The translations under genes and the position numbers were made by a program. From Meiothermus granaticius NBRC 107808 (GTDB lineage Bacteria > Deinococcota > Deinococci > Deinococcales > Thermaceae): a stretch of DNA of 64,000 nt. The notes under the pieces were generated by a model. The model saw nothing but the letters and a program-made list of their open reading frames with translations, was not told the DNA's origin and did not search any database. Below, in pieces: positions 41,318 to 50,573 of this stretch. The first letter of the stretch is position 1, and each line of letters begins with the position of its first letter. The stretch is from contig NZ_QWLB01000002.1 of assembly GCF_003574355.1 (NCBI RefSeq), positions 61,881-125,880 of the forward strand. The letters are read 5' to 3'.

Positions 41318-41335
41318 AGGGGGGGTTCCCTCAGG
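41313..41335. terminator. hairpin between cimA and convergent MFS gene
   Basis: CCTGA-A-GGG pairs with CCC-TCAGG around a G-rich loop, spanning both stop regions. No T-run on the plus strand. Confidence 0.4.
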
Positions 41336-42491
41336 TGGGCATAGGCTTGGCTTCACGCTCAGGGACGAAAAGGGTCATGGCGAAGATGCCCAGCGGAAGC
41401 AGGGTCAGAAGCTGCATGACGCTCCCCAGTCCGAAGGCGTCAGCCAGGTTGCCGAGAAGCGCCACCCCCAGCCCGCTGGCCCCATAGGCGGTCCCCAAGG
41501 ATAGCCCCGAGGCCAGCCCCACGTTCCCCGGCATGGCCTCCTGAATCATCACCACGATGATCGGCCAGGCCGCACTCAGCGCGGCCCCGGCCAGGCTGAC
41601 CGCGGCCATCTGCACCAGGCCGGTGCTGTGCAGAAAGAGGTGGAGCGCAGCCAGCCCGATCAGGGCGGTGCTGGCCATAATCAGCTTGCGCCCATATCTG
41701 TCGGCGAGAATCCCGCCGGTAAGGGTGCCCACCGCCCCCGAAATCGCCAGGAGCGTCACCAAAAAGGCTGCGGCTTCGCGGCCCAGGCTGCCGGTATGGT
41801 GAAAGTAGAGCGGGATGAAGGTCTGAAGGCCGGTGGTCACTGTGCTGCGCAGGGTGATCAGGAGCATGAGAAAGGCCACCAACCCCGCTGCCGCCAGCCA
41901 GGGCCGCCGGGAAGCTGGGGAGGCCGCTCGAGCCCGGCCCTCGCCGCCGGCAATGCTCCGCCACTGGCTCCATAGGAGCAGGACGGCCAGCAGGGTAGGG
42001 ACCAGCATCAGCAAGCTTCCGGCCTTGCCCAGCCGCTCCAAAAGGCTGGTGGCCAGGATGGGGCCAAGCGCAAACCCCAGATTCCCGCCGGAGAAAAACA
42101 GCGAGGTGCTGCTGGCGACCCGGTTTCCGCTGATCGCCCGTACCCGGCTCAGGCCCTCAGGGTGAAACATCGCCGAGCCAATCCCGCTGGCCATGACCGC
42201 CACGATCACCAAGGCGTAGAAGGGCTGCCACAGCACCGAGACCATGGCCATCCCGGTCAGCAAGCAGCCCACCCAGACCATCCATTTGAACGACTTGTGA
42301 TCGCCCAGCACCCCAAAGAGCGGCTGGGCTACGGCAATCACCAGGTTGTTGGCCGTGATGATCGCCGCTGCTGCGGCGTAGTTGAGGTGGAGGCTCGAGA
42401 GCAGCACCGGCAGCAGCACCGCCAGTGAACCCGTTTGCATATCTACCGAAGCGTGGCTGAGGGTGATGGCCAGGATGCTCTTGCGCGGCAC
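41331..42491 (-). CDS. MFS transporter, Fsr-like efflux type
   Basis: A 386-residue major facilitator protein with about twelve hydrophobic helices. MASGIGSAMFHPEGLSRVR matches the fosmidomycin-resistance (Fsr) family loop SAMFHPEG. ADRYGRKLIM is the cytoplasmic loop between helices 8 and 9. Likely a proton-driven exporter; the substrate cannot be read from sequence. The start is GTG 42491, with a promoter whose -10 box ends six bases before it. Confidence 0.85.
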   Translation of the reverse strand: MPRKSILAITLSHASVDMQTGSLAVLLPVLLSSLHLNYAAAAAIITANNLVIAVAQPLFGVLGDHKSFKWMVWVGCLLTGMAMVSVLWQPFYALVIVAVMASGIGSAMFHPEGLSRVRAISGNRVASSTSLFFSGGNLGFALGPILATSLLERLGKAGSLLMLVPTLLAVLLLWSQWRSIAGGEGRARAASPASRRPWLAAAGLVAFLMLLITLRSTVTTGLQTFIPLYFHHTGSLGREAAAFLVTLLAISGAVGTLTGGILADRYGRKLIMASTALIGLAALHLFLHSTGLVQMAAVSLAGAALSAAWPIIVVMIQEAMPGNVGLASGLSLGTAYGASGLGVALLGNLADAFGLGSVMQLLTLLPLGIFAMTLFVPEREAKPMPT

Positions 42492-42497
42492 CTTCCA

Positions 42498-42527
42498 ACT
42501 GTACTGACTGGAGGGTCAGATTGGCAA
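42498..42527 (-). promoter_or_regulatory. promoter of the MFS gene, leaderless
   Basis: Minus strand: TTGCCA (42522-42527), an 18-base spacer, TACAGT (42498-42503), then six bases to GTG 42491. Confidence 0.65.
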
Positions 42528-42540
42528 ATCCCCATCCAGG

Positions 42541-44670
42541 CTAGAGACCGCCCCGCTGCAGGTAGCGCCAGGAGATCGGCCCCATGGGGATTTCGGAGCG
42601 ATAGGTTTTCCCGCTCACGGCATCTCGCCACCCTCCCTGGGGCAGGGGGAGTTGGGCCGTGTCCTTACCGCTATTGAACACCATCAGGGCTTCAGAGGCC
42701 CCGGCCTCCCCACGGAAGAAGGCCAGGACGTTTCCTTCGGCCCTATAGATGCGGAAGACCGGGCTGCGAAGTGCCGCAATCCCCGTGCGCAGCCGGCCCA
42801 GGCGCCGGTAGTGCTCGAGCGTGTCGGGGTTGCAGCGTTCCCATTGCAGCGGGTAGCGGTACAGCTCGTTGACAGGATAGGTGCCCTTTTCTCCGGTAAA
42901 CCCGCACTCCTCACCCTGGAAATAGACCGGGACCCCAGGTAGAGCATAGAGCAGGGCCGAGGCCAGCTTCAAGCGCGCGAGGGCCTCAGGGGAGGGTTGG
43001 TCGCGCAGCCCGCCCCCGCCCAGATCGGTGAGCACCCGGGCGGTGTCGTGGGAGCCGATCAGGTTGAACCCCTGGGCCGCCACCGCTTCGGAGTAGACGC
43101 TGTAGATGCTGGAAAGACCGCTCAGGGTGCGGCGAGCGCTGGATAAGCCCCGGGCATACCCCAGCAGCACATCGCGCCCGATGGCGTAGTTCATAAGGCT
43201 ATCAAACTCATCCCCCTGCAACCAGGAAGGGTCGCGCTGCCAAACCTCGGCCACCAGGTAAGCCTCGGGGTTGACCCTGCGAATGGCCTGCCGCAGCTCC
43301 CGGAAGAAGCCGTGCGGATCAATGACCTCGTTGGCCACATCTACCCGCACCCCATCGAAGCCAAATTTAATCCAGTTCACGGCCACACCGATGAGATACC
43401 GCCGCACCTCGAGGTTGCCGGTGTTGAGCTTGGGCAGGCTGGCCACCCCGGCCCAGGCTTCATAGGCGCGGCTGTCGCCTGGGGTAAAGGGGTATTGCCG
43501 GATGAAGTACCAGTTCCAGTACTTGGAGGCCCGGCCCTTTTTCACCACATCCTGAAAGGCCCAAAACCCCAGCCCGGTGTGGTTGGGGACAAAATCGAAG
43601 ATCACCCGAAGGCCATTTTTATGCGCGGCCTCGAGGGCCTTCTGGAGCAAGGCCGTATCGCCAAACTTGGGCGAGACCTTGAGGTAGCCGTGGGTGTCGT
43701 ACCCATGCACCGAGCCGGAGTCGAAGAGCGGGTTGAAGTAGATCAAGGTCGTTCCCAGGGCCTTCAGGTAGGGCAGCTTGGCCATGAACCCGGCCAGATC
43801 CCCCCCGAAGTATTGGTGGCAGCAGTGCAGGGCTCCGGGCGGATCGCTCCACTTGGAGAGGTAGGGTTTGGGCAAGCTGGGGTCTTTTTGCCAGACCGGG
43901 TTGAAGGTGTACTCGTCGCTTTGCAGGGCTTTGCGGTCGTTGCTGGGGTCGCCGTTCCAGAAGCGCTCGAGAAAGATCTGATACCCCACGCTCTTTGAAA
44001 CCCAGTCCAGGGCGGTAAAGGGATGGGCCGGGACCCTAAAGGGGCCGAAGTTCCGCTCCTTCCCGTTCCTGTCGGTGAGCTGGATGCGGTACTGCTGGGT
44101 TGAGACCGGTAGGGCCGCCCGCCAGGTTTCGCCAGTTTCATCCTCGAGCTGCTTGAGCATGGGGTAGGACTGGTCGGCGATCACCCGCGCGTTCCTAACC
44201 TCGCCCACCGCTGCCCCAAAGCGCACCGAGAGCTTTCCCGCCGCGACCGAGAGATAGCGCACCTCCTGGGGATCGTGCTGAAAGGCCAGGGTATCGGCTG
44301 GGGGGGTATCGGGACCGGCTTCGACCACGCGCACCGCGTTCATCCCGCCCTGACCGTCATCGCGGCAGGTGAGCCCCTCGGCGTCCACCCCAGGGGTGCC
44401 AAAGGTGGGGTCGTCGCACATGTTTTGGGGCCAGCGCCCGTTAATAAAGAACTTGTACTGCACGGGACCCGGCGGCAGCTCTACGGTGACGCTCCAGGTT
44501 CCGTCGGGTTGCTGGAGCATGGGGATCTCCCCCCATTGGTTGAAGCTGCCGCGCAGGGAGACCGAGTGTACCTCGAGCCCGACCGGGGGGTCATAGGTGA
44601 AGGTGACCGGCACGGCCAGCGCCAGGGCCAGCCAAAGCGGGATCACGAACAGCAGGCCTCGTCTCAACAT
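42541..44670 (-). CDS. secreted GH13 alpha-amylase/neopullulanase-like enzyme
   Basis: A 709-residue exported glycoside hydrolase. A signal peptide (LLFVIPLWLALALA) is followed by an N-terminal starch-binding or CBM48-like domain (LRGSFNQWGEIPM, VQYKFFINGRW). A GH13 barrel follows, with region I FDFVPNHTG, region II GFDGVRVDVANE (nucleophile Asp), region III AYLVAEVWQRD (acid Glu) and region IV LIGSHDTARV (Asp). A C-terminal beta domain ends the protein. An HCCHQYFGGDL insertion with paired cysteines lies before region I. It should degrade maltodextrins or starch outside the cell. Confidence 0.93.
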   Translation of the reverse strand: MLRRGLLFVIPLWLALALAVPVTFTYDPPVGLEVHSVSLRGSFNQWGEIPMLQQPDGTWSVTVELPPGPVQYKFFINGRWPQNMCDDPTFGTPGVDAEGLTCRDDGQGGMNAVRVVEAGPDTPPADTLAFQHDPQEVRYLSVAAGKLSVRFGAAVGEVRNARVIADQSYPMLKQLEDETGETWRAALPVSTQQYRIQLTDRNGKERNFGPFRVPAHPFTALDWVSKSVGYQIFLERFWNGDPSNDRKALQSDEYTFNPVWQKDPSLPKPYLSKWSDPPGALHCCHQYFGGDLAGFMAKLPYLKALGTTLIYFNPLFDSGSVHGYDTHGYLKVSPKFGDTALLQKALEAAHKNGLRVIFDFVPNHTGLGFWAFQDVVKKGRASKYWNWYFIRQYPFTPGDSRAYEAWAGVASLPKLNTGNLEVRRYLIGVAVNWIKFGFDGVRVDVANEVIDPHGFFRELRQAIRRVNPEAYLVAEVWQRDPSWLQGDEFDSLMNYAIGRDVLLGYARGLSSARRTLSGLSSIYSVYSEAVAAQGFNLIGSHDTARVLTDLGGGGLRDQPSPEALARLKLASALLYALPGVPVYFQGEECGFTGEKGTYPVNELYRYPLQWERCNPDTLEHYRRLGRLRTGIAALRSPVFRIYRAEGNVLAFFRGEAGASEALMVFNSGKDTAQLPLPQGGWRDAVSGKTYRSEIPMGPISWRYLQRGGL

Positions 44671-44677
44671 GGTTCCC

Positions 44678-44683
44678 AGCCTA
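44678..44683 (-). promoter_or_regulatory. -10 box of the amylase gene, leaderless type
   Basis: TAGGCT on the minus strand, seven bases before ATG 44670. Confidence 0.4.
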
Positions 44684-44699
44684 CCGCGGGTGAGGCCCC

Positions 44700-45398
44700 C
44701 TACCAGTACAGGCTTGGCCCCAGCTCATTGAGGGCTTGGTGCCGCTCTTGGTACTCGGGCATGATCTGCTCGACCAAGCGCCAAAAGCGCTGGCTGTGGT
44801 TGAGCTCCTTGAGGTGGGCCAGCTCGTGGACCACCACGTAATCCAGCAGCTCGAGCGGAGCCATCACCAGCCGCCAGTTGAAGCGCAGCTCGCCCTTGGC
44901 ATTGCAGCTGCCCCAGCGCTTTTTCTGATTGCGGATCAGCACCGGTGGAACCTCCCAGCCCAGGATCTGGCAGTAGTGCTCTACCCGGCGCCCAATCACC
45001 TCCTGGGCCCGAGCCTTGTACCACCCCTCGAGCGCTGCGCGGGGGTCTTCCGAGCGCACCTCGAGGATGTTGCCCTTGAGGGCCACCGGATTTTTATGGG
45101 GCTGGGCGTTGACCTCCAGCCGCACCCGCCTGCCCAGATAGGGATAGGATTCCCCATCCACAAAACGCTTGCGCGGGCCTCGGCAGCGGTTGAGGGCGGC
45201 CCGCTTGGCCGCGATCCACTCGGCCTTGGTCTCGACCAGGGCAATCACCCGCTCGAGCGGCATTCGGCTGGGGGCCGCAACCCGCACCCCCTGGAGATCC
45301 ACCGTGACCCCTACCGTGCGGCGGCGGGCGCTGCGGCGGATGGTAAAGGAAAAGGAGCGATTCCGATAGGTTATGCGAGCGGTTTCAAACGCGGACAT
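44700..45398 (-). CDS. YgjP-like zinc metallopeptidase (DUF45, M48-type)
   Basis: A 232-residue predicted metallopeptidase. The HExxH-type motif VVHELAHLKELNHSQRFW gives two histidine ligands and the catalytic Glu, with a third His in NHSQRFW. The preceding KKRWGSCNAKGELRFNWRL is diagnostic of the YgjP family. Members are cytoplasmic and poorly characterised, often near restriction systems. None is seen here. It precedes the amylase on the same strand with 29 bases between the genes. Confidence 0.88.
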   Translation of the reverse strand: MSAFETARITYRNRSFSFTIRRSARRRTVGVTVDLQGVRVAAPSRMPLERVIALVETKAEWIAAKRAALNRCRGPRKRFVDGESYPYLGRRVRLEVNAQPHKNPVALKGNILEVRSEDPRAALEGWYKARAQEVIGRRVEHYCQILGWEVPPVLIRNQKKRWGSCNAKGELRFNWRLVMAPLELLDYVVVHELAHLKELNHSQRFWRLVEQIMPEYQERHQALNELGPSLYW

Positions 45399-45531
45399 CC
45401 GGCCTTAATCCTATTCAGGACAGCCAAAACAGATGGTGAGATCGGGGCTTGAAATTATGTTGCAGGCTAATCGGAACGGATTTTGTGGTAAAAATCATAT
45501 CCAGGCCGCCGACCTGGGGCCAGCCGGAGCT

Positions 45532-46167
45532 TCAGGGGGCCAGCCGGGCGATCCGCCAGGAGCGGTCGGGCTCGAGGGTATAGACAAAGCGGTCGTGGAG
45601 GCGGTTTTTGCGTCCCTGCCAGAACTCAAAGCGGTCTGGGAGGAGCCGGAACCCCCCCCAGTGGGCAGGGCGTGGAACCCCCTGGGGATACTGTTCTCGC
45701 AAACGGGCCATGCGCTCCTCGAGAACCGCCCTCGAGGCGATCTCCTCGCTTTGCGGGCTGGCCGCTGACCCTAGCTGGCTTTCATAGGGGCGGCTGGCGA
45801 AATAGGCGTCGGACTGCTCAGGGCTGACCCGCTCCACCCGACCCTCGACCCGGATCTGGCGCTCGAGCGCGGGCCACCAGAACCCCAGACAGGCCCAGGG
45901 GTTTTGGGCTAGCTCCCGCCCTTTGCGGCTGTTGTAGTTGGTGTAAAACACCAACCCCTCGGGGGAATACCCCCGCAGGAGCACCACCCGGCTGCTGGGG
46001 CGGCCCTCGGGGCCTACCGTGGAGAGGGTCATCCCCCCAGGCTCGATCAGGTTGGCGGCAAAGGCCGCCTCGAGCCAGTGCCCAAACTGGACCAACGGGT
46101 CCGGATCGAGATCAGACGAATTGAGGGTTCCCTGAAGGTAATCCACATGGCGATTGACGAGGTCCAT
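45532..46167 (-). CDS. pdxH: pyridoxamine 5'-phosphate oxidase
   Basis: A 211-residue FMN enzyme making pyridoxal 5'-phosphate from the phosphates of pyridoxine or pyridoxamine. FMN-binding segments SSRVVLLRGYSPEGLVFYTNYNS (in two parts) and substrate site WGGFRLLPDRFEFWQGRKNRLHDR are those of PdxH, and the C-terminal RLAP is the family ending. ATG 46167 is chosen because CATAAT lies six bases upstream; the longer frame to 46305 runs into the next gene. Confidence 0.95.
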   Translation of the reverse strand: MDLVNRHVDYLQGTLNSSDLDPDPLVQFGHWLEAAFAANLIEPGGMTLSTVGPEGRPSSRVVLLRGYSPEGLVFYTNYNSRKGRELAQNPWACLGFWWPALERQIRVEGRVERVSPEQSDAYFASRPYESQLGSAASPQSEEIASRAVLEERMARLREQYPQGVPRPAHWGGFRLLPDRFEFWQGRKNRLHDRFVYTLEPDRSWRIARLAP

Positions 46168-46173
46168 GACCCA

Positions 46174-46179
46174 ATTATG
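46174..46179 (-). promoter_or_regulatory. -10-like box of pdxH
   Basis: CATAAT on the minus strand, six bases before ATG 46167, in the leaderless spacing. Confidence 0.4.
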
Positions 46180-46202
46180 GCAACACCCAGCGCATTTCCG
46201 CT

Positions 46203-49200
46203 CTAGGGTCCGCCGGTCAGGAAGTCCAGCCGCAGGTATATCCCAGGCCGGGTATCGGGGGTTAGCCCCTGGAAGCCCCCCAGGACGTACCCCAGGTTGA
46301 ACCACAGCCCCTCCACCACCCGGAAGCTGCCCTCGAGCCCCAAGGCTGTGGCGCTGCTTCCGGTCGAGGGCTGGAACTGGTAATACGCCGTGGCCCCCAG
46401 GCCCCAGCGCTCGCTGAAGTAGTAATTGCCCCCCAAACCCACCTGGAAGGTGGTGCTGCCAGGATCCCCCAGCACACTGCGGTAGGCCAGCGAGGGGCGC
46501 AGCTGGAAGGCCAGGTTGGGGTGATAGCTGGCGGCCAAGGAGCCCTCGAGCACCCCGGTCGGTCCAGGGCTGCTTTGGGGGGCGCTGATGAGGCGATGGT
46601 AGGTCAACAGGGATACCTCTGCCCCCCGCAGGGCATAGGCTACGGTAAAGCTGCCGGTGGGGGTAGGGGTGACCTGGTAGGTGGTGTCGAGCGAGAGTGT
46701 CTGTTGGGCGTCGAGCTGCCCGGCGGCCCCGCCCCGGAGCACCACCTTGACCTGGCTGCCATCCCAGGCGGTCTCCCCGCCCAGCGTGGCCGAGAAGGTT
46801 GCGGTCTTGTAACGGGTGGCCAGGCCTAAAGCCGCCTGGTTGGTGCCGCTGTTCAGGTCGCGCTCGAGCCCCGCCGAAAGGTTGAGGCCCCAGCGCTCAT
46901 CTAGGGGCAAGGGGGTTTCGAGGCCAAAGCGGGCGCGGTTGCCCTCCCCGGAGGCACCGGGGAGCTGGTAATCGAGGGCCAGATTGGAACCGGCCAGCTT
47001 TTGCTTGAGCCCCAAGCTGCCGCTCAACCCCTGACCCCAGGTCTGCAACAGGTCGCCCTCGAGCGCGGTGTTGGAGTCGAAGGCCAGGCGGGTACGCAGC
47101 CGGGTGGTGGCCTGGGCCAGGCCGCTAAAGGGCTGTGCGTGGGTTAGCTCGCTGCTGAAGGCCCCGCTTTGATACCCCAGGCGGCCCAGCCCCGCCAGCG
47201 AAGCGGCCTCCCAGAGGTAGCCAAGCCCCGCTCCCACCGAGAAGCTCGGGCTTAGCGTCCGTATGTAGAGCAGCCCCGTTTGGTTGGTATGGGTGGTGCT
47301 GTCGGCATTGGCGGTGTGCTCGAGCGAGAGCTTGTCCGCCGGGCTGAGGGCGTAACCCACCCTGGCCGAGCCTTGCACGATGGCCCCAGGGCTTACGCTG
47401 AGGTTGGCTGCGGTCTCCAGGCGTCCCTCTTGGCCGCTGGCTTCTAGGCCGAAGCGCTCCTCCGCGCCTTGCAGGTAACGGGCCGCCAGGCTGAAGTGGT
47501 CGTTTTGAAAACCTGCCTCGAGACCGTAGTTCCAGCCCGAGCCAGGCAGGAAGGCGGCTGAGCCCCCCAGGCTGAAGCCTCCCAGCTTGGCCCGTACCCC
47601 AGCGCCGTACCCCAGTTCCCGCGCTCCGCCTAGTGGGGCGTAGCTCACCACCAGCCGTACCGGCTGAAAATCAGCGGTGCTGGGCCACAGGGGGCGGGAG
47701 AGGGTAAGGAGCCCGCTGAGCCCGTCTAAGACATAGTCTTTGAGCGGCTCGAGGCGCACGCTGCTGGCGCCGATCATCAGGAGCACAGTTTCGCTGCCCG
47801 GCTCGGCTGCCCCAGACAGCGAATAGATTCGGGTTCCGTCGGGGACGATCTCCTCGGTCCGGCTGGCCACCGGCAACCAACCCAGAAAACCCTGAGCGGC
47901 GAGGTCGCCTCGGGTCTCGGCCCGCAGCACGGTGCCCTGGGGGAGGTCGGGCAGCCCAGCCAGGGCTAGACTGCCGGCATAGTAGCCCAAGCTGAAGCGC
48001 TCCTCATCGTAGCGGAGGGCCAGCGGATCCTCTGAGCGCAATGCGGGCTGGGCTTCGGTCCCTGCGCCGGTCAGGGGGAAGGCCCCGGTGGGGTCGGGGA
48101 GGCGGTTCAGACCACCGTTCACCTGCGGCTGGCCCTGTTCGAAGGCCAGCGAGCCGTCCAGGGCGCCACGCAGAATACCGTTCCCCAAGGGGGTTTCTAG
48201 ATACCCCCGGCCCAAGGCAAACCCCTGTCCTCCGTCTGCGAGCCGCACCCCCACGCTGCCCTGGAACTGCCAGAAGGAGGTTTGCTTGCCCAGCACGTAG
48301 AACGCAGCATTGGCACTCAGCTCACCGAAGGCCAGTTGGAGCCGCACGTTGGAGGGAGCCGCCAGCGGCTTGAGCCGCAGTACCGCCCGGCCCTCCTTGA
48401 GCAGCAATTGATAACCGGAGAGATCGGGGAAGGCATCGGGCTCGAGCGGTTCCCCAGAGGTTTGAAGGGTCAGGGGGCCAAACCCCGAAGGCAGCCCGTT
48501 GGCGTCTAGGGCCAGGATCTCAAACTCCAGGGGGGTACGCCCATCGGCCAGGAGCTTCAGGGGGCGCACCTCGAGCCGTACCGGGTTTCCGGCCAAAAAG
48601 ACCTCAACCCGGTCGGAACCCGCTGCGGTTTGGAGCTCGATCTGATTCCGACCGGGTTGCAGGGGCAGGCCGTAGTACTCCAGCCGCTGGATTCCGCTGG
48701 CGGGGTCGTAGGTAGCCTGCCCCAGGCTTTTGGGGTCAACGGCCACCCCATTGATCAGGAGCTGAACCTCTAGGCCATAGGGGGTTTGCACCACCACCTT
48801 GGCCTTGTCGGCGCGGAAGAGGGTGCCCGGCAGCGGCTCTTGAATAAAACCGTCCCGGACACGGACTTCCAGGGGGTGGGTCGCCCCGAGGGCGCTAAAG
48901 GGCACCTGCCCCTGCAAGAAGACCTCGCGGTCGCCTACCTGCAGGGTCAGGGTGGAGGGCTCGAGCTCGGGCAAGCGGTTGCGGTGGCGAAGCTGGTAGC
49001 TCAGAACCCCTTGAGGCTGGTAGGGCAGCTCGAAGTAAAGACGGCCCTGGTCGTCCAGGCGTGGATCGGGGAAGGGCTGGCCATCCAGGCGGGCCGAGCC
49101 CGGTTCATACTGGGTCCCGGCGGGCGGTTGGTGGGTCAGCAGCAGGCGCTGCCCTGACCCCTGAAGGCTAAACTCGAGCCGCACCGTGGAGATACGCACC

Positions 49201-50573
49201 GGCTCGAGCACCGGCAGCACCCGCAGTACCGCCTTGGCGGTGCCTGAAGCCGGAACCCCGTTAACCAGGGCGGTGACCTGGTTTTCCAGCCCCCCCACCT
49301 TTTGCGGTTGGGTTTTGAGGCGGAGCTCCCGGCCCTCCCCTGGGGCCAGCTCGAGCCCTAGGTCGCTGGGCAGTTGCAGGTTAAGGTTGGGGTCGGGGGC
49401 TTCTTGTAGCTCGAGCCGCAAGGGGTGGTCGGTGGGGTTGTGCACCCGCAACACAAACTCGGCCTCGCCGCCCAGCACCACCTTATCCGGGCTGACGCTC
49501 TTCTCGAGCCCGATCCACACGCGGCGGAGAGCGTCTGGAGCCTCGAGGGTGCCCCCGTTGGAGCGCAGCTCGGCCCTGAACCGCCCCTCCGCCTCCGCGC
49601 CGAACCGGACGGTGCCGGTGTAGGTATGAATGGCGCTCTGGCCGGGCTCGAGTTGTCCTTTGAACTCTGGCTCAGCAGCGGTTTCCAACCACTCGGGAGG
49701 GGTATCGGTGAGGGTGTAGGAGAGCGGGGCATGACCTTCGTTGGTCACCCGTAGCGTCACCGTGACCGCTTCTCCGGGAACGGCCAGGTGCTTGTCTAGG
49801 GTGCGGGTGAGCTTGGCCAGCGGGCGCAGCACCCTGAGGCTGGCCTGGGCCTCCCCCAGGGTTTCGCCGCGGGCGTTGAGCAGGGTTGCGGTGTTGGTCA
49901 GGGTTTCGGGAGCCTCGGCGGTAACCGTAGCGCTCAGCTCAAAGGCCTTGGCCTGGCCGGGCTCGAGGCGAACGGTCTGGTCCAGCGGACTGCCCCATAA
50001 ACCCGCAGCCAGCCCGTCTCGAACACGGACCTCCCCGGCCTCATCCCCGGTGTTTTGCACGGTGATGCGGTACTGGGCCTGCTCCCCTACGTTTACCTGG
50101 GGCTGTAGGGCTTCCTTGCGCAGGGTGAAGGTTGCGGCTTGGAGCACCCGCAGGGAGGTTTGTGCAACCTGCTGCCAGGGCTGGAGGTGGGCGGTGGGGG
50201 TGAACTCTCCCCGGCAGGTTGCCCTGACCCGCACCGATAGGGTTCCAGGGTGGCTCGCCGAGACCGGGGTGGTGAGCTGGGGGGTATCCAGCGGTTCCAA
50301 GCACGGGGGCAGCTCGAGGCTCAGCTCGGCGGGCAAGAAGGCCGGGAACTCGGTGTGGGCGCTCAGGGTGAGGGTGGCCTCCTCTCCCACTTTGAGCACG
50401 GGGGTGCTGGAGCTGAGGCTCAGCCCAACCTCGGGATACACCCGCAGCTGCACCTCGGCGATGCGCCGCACCCCCCCCCTCCTCGCGGTAGCGTTCCTGG
50501 CGCTCCACTCGAGCCCCAGGAATCTGGGCCAGGATGGTGGGTTCCGCCTGGGCAAGGCGAATCTGGGCCGCAC
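46203..50573 (-). CDS. C-terminal part of giant DUF11/beta-barrel surface protein (frameshifted)
   Basis: This frame carries the last ~1,423 residues of a protein whose beginning lies in the frame 50041-51747. Sensible sequence starts just after the G9 run at 50471-50479 (VRRIAEVQLRVYPEVG); the nominal N-terminus upstream of it is out-of-frame noise. It contains at least three DUF11-type units (VNVGEQAQYRITVQNTG, AVPGEAVTVTLRVTNEG, VVLGGEAEFVLRVHN), Ig-like and SdrD-like beta regions, and a final ~550 residues of alternating strands rich in Gly, Leu, Tyr, Ser typical of an outer-membrane beta-barrel (GLGGNYYFSERWGLGATAYY, GIYLRLDF). Removing one G would fuse both halves to about 1,845 residues. 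Confidence 0.8.
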   Translation of the reverse strand: MRPRFALPRRNPPSWPRFLGLEWSARNATARRGGVRRIAEVQLRVYPEVGLSLSSSTPVLKVGEEATLTLSAHTEFPAFLPAELSLELPPCLEPLDTPQLTTPVSASHPGTLSVRVRATCRGEFTPTAHLQPWQQVAQTSLRVLQAATFTLRKEALQPQVNVGEQAQYRITVQNTGDEAGEVRVRDGLAAGLWGSPLDQTVRLEPGQAKAFELSATVTAEAPETLTNTATLLNARGETLGEAQASLRVLRPLAKLTRTLDKHLAVPGEAVTVTLRVTNEGHAPLSYTLTDTPPEWLETAAEPEFKGQLEPGQSAIHTYTGTVRFGAEAEGRFRAELRSNGGTLEAPDALRRVWIGLEKSVSPDKVVLGGEAEFVLRVHNPTDHPLRLELQEAPDPNLNLQLPSDLGLELAPGEGRELRLKTQPQKVGGLENQVTALVNGVPASGTAKAVLRVLPVLEPVRISTVRLEFSLQGSGQRLLLTHQPPAGTQYEPGSARLDGQPFPDPRLDDQGRLYFELPYQPQGVLSYQLRHRNRLPELEPSTLTLQVGDREVFLQGQVPFSALGATHPLEVRVRDGFIQEPLPGTLFRADKAKVVVQTPYGLEVQLLINGVAVDPKSLGQATYDPASGIQRLEYYGLPLQPGRNQIELQTAAGSDRVEVFLAGNPVRLEVRPLKLLADGRTPLEFEILALDANGLPSGFGPLTLQTSGEPLEPDAFPDLSGYQLLLKEGRAVLRLKPLAAPSNVRLQLAFGELSANAAFYVLGKQTSFWQFQGSVGVRLADGGQGFALGRGYLETPLGNGILRGALDGSLAFEQGQPQVNGGLNRLPDPTGAFPLTGAGTEAQPALRSEDPLALRYDEERFSLGYYAGSLALAGLPDLPQGTVLRAETRGDLAAQGFLGWLPVASRTEEIVPDGTRIYSLSGAAEPGSETVLLMIGASSVRLEPLKDYVLDGLSGLLTLSRPLWPSTADFQPVRLVVSYAPLGGARELGYGAGVRAKLGGFSLGGSAAFLPGSGWNYGLEAGFQNDHFSLAARYLQGAEERFGLEASGQEGRLETAANLSVSPGAIVQGSARVGYALSPADKLSLEHTANADSTTHTNQTGLLYIRTLSPSFSVGAGLGYLWEAASLAGLGRLGYQSGAFSSELTHAQPFSGLAQATTRLRTRLAFDSNTALEGDLLQTWGQGLSGSLGLKQKLAGSNLALDYQLPGASGEGNRARFGLETPLPLDERWGLNLSAGLERDLNSGTNQAALGLATRYKTATFSATLGGETAWDGSQVKVVLRGGAAGQLDAQQTLSLDTTYQVTPTPTGSFTVAYALRGAEVSLLTYHRLISAPQSSPGPTGVLEGSLAASYHPNLAFQLRPSLAYRSVLGDPGSTTFQVGLGGNYYFSERWGLGATAYYQFQPSTGSSATALGLEGSFRVVEGLWFNLGYVLGGFQGLTPDTRPGIYLRLDFLTGGP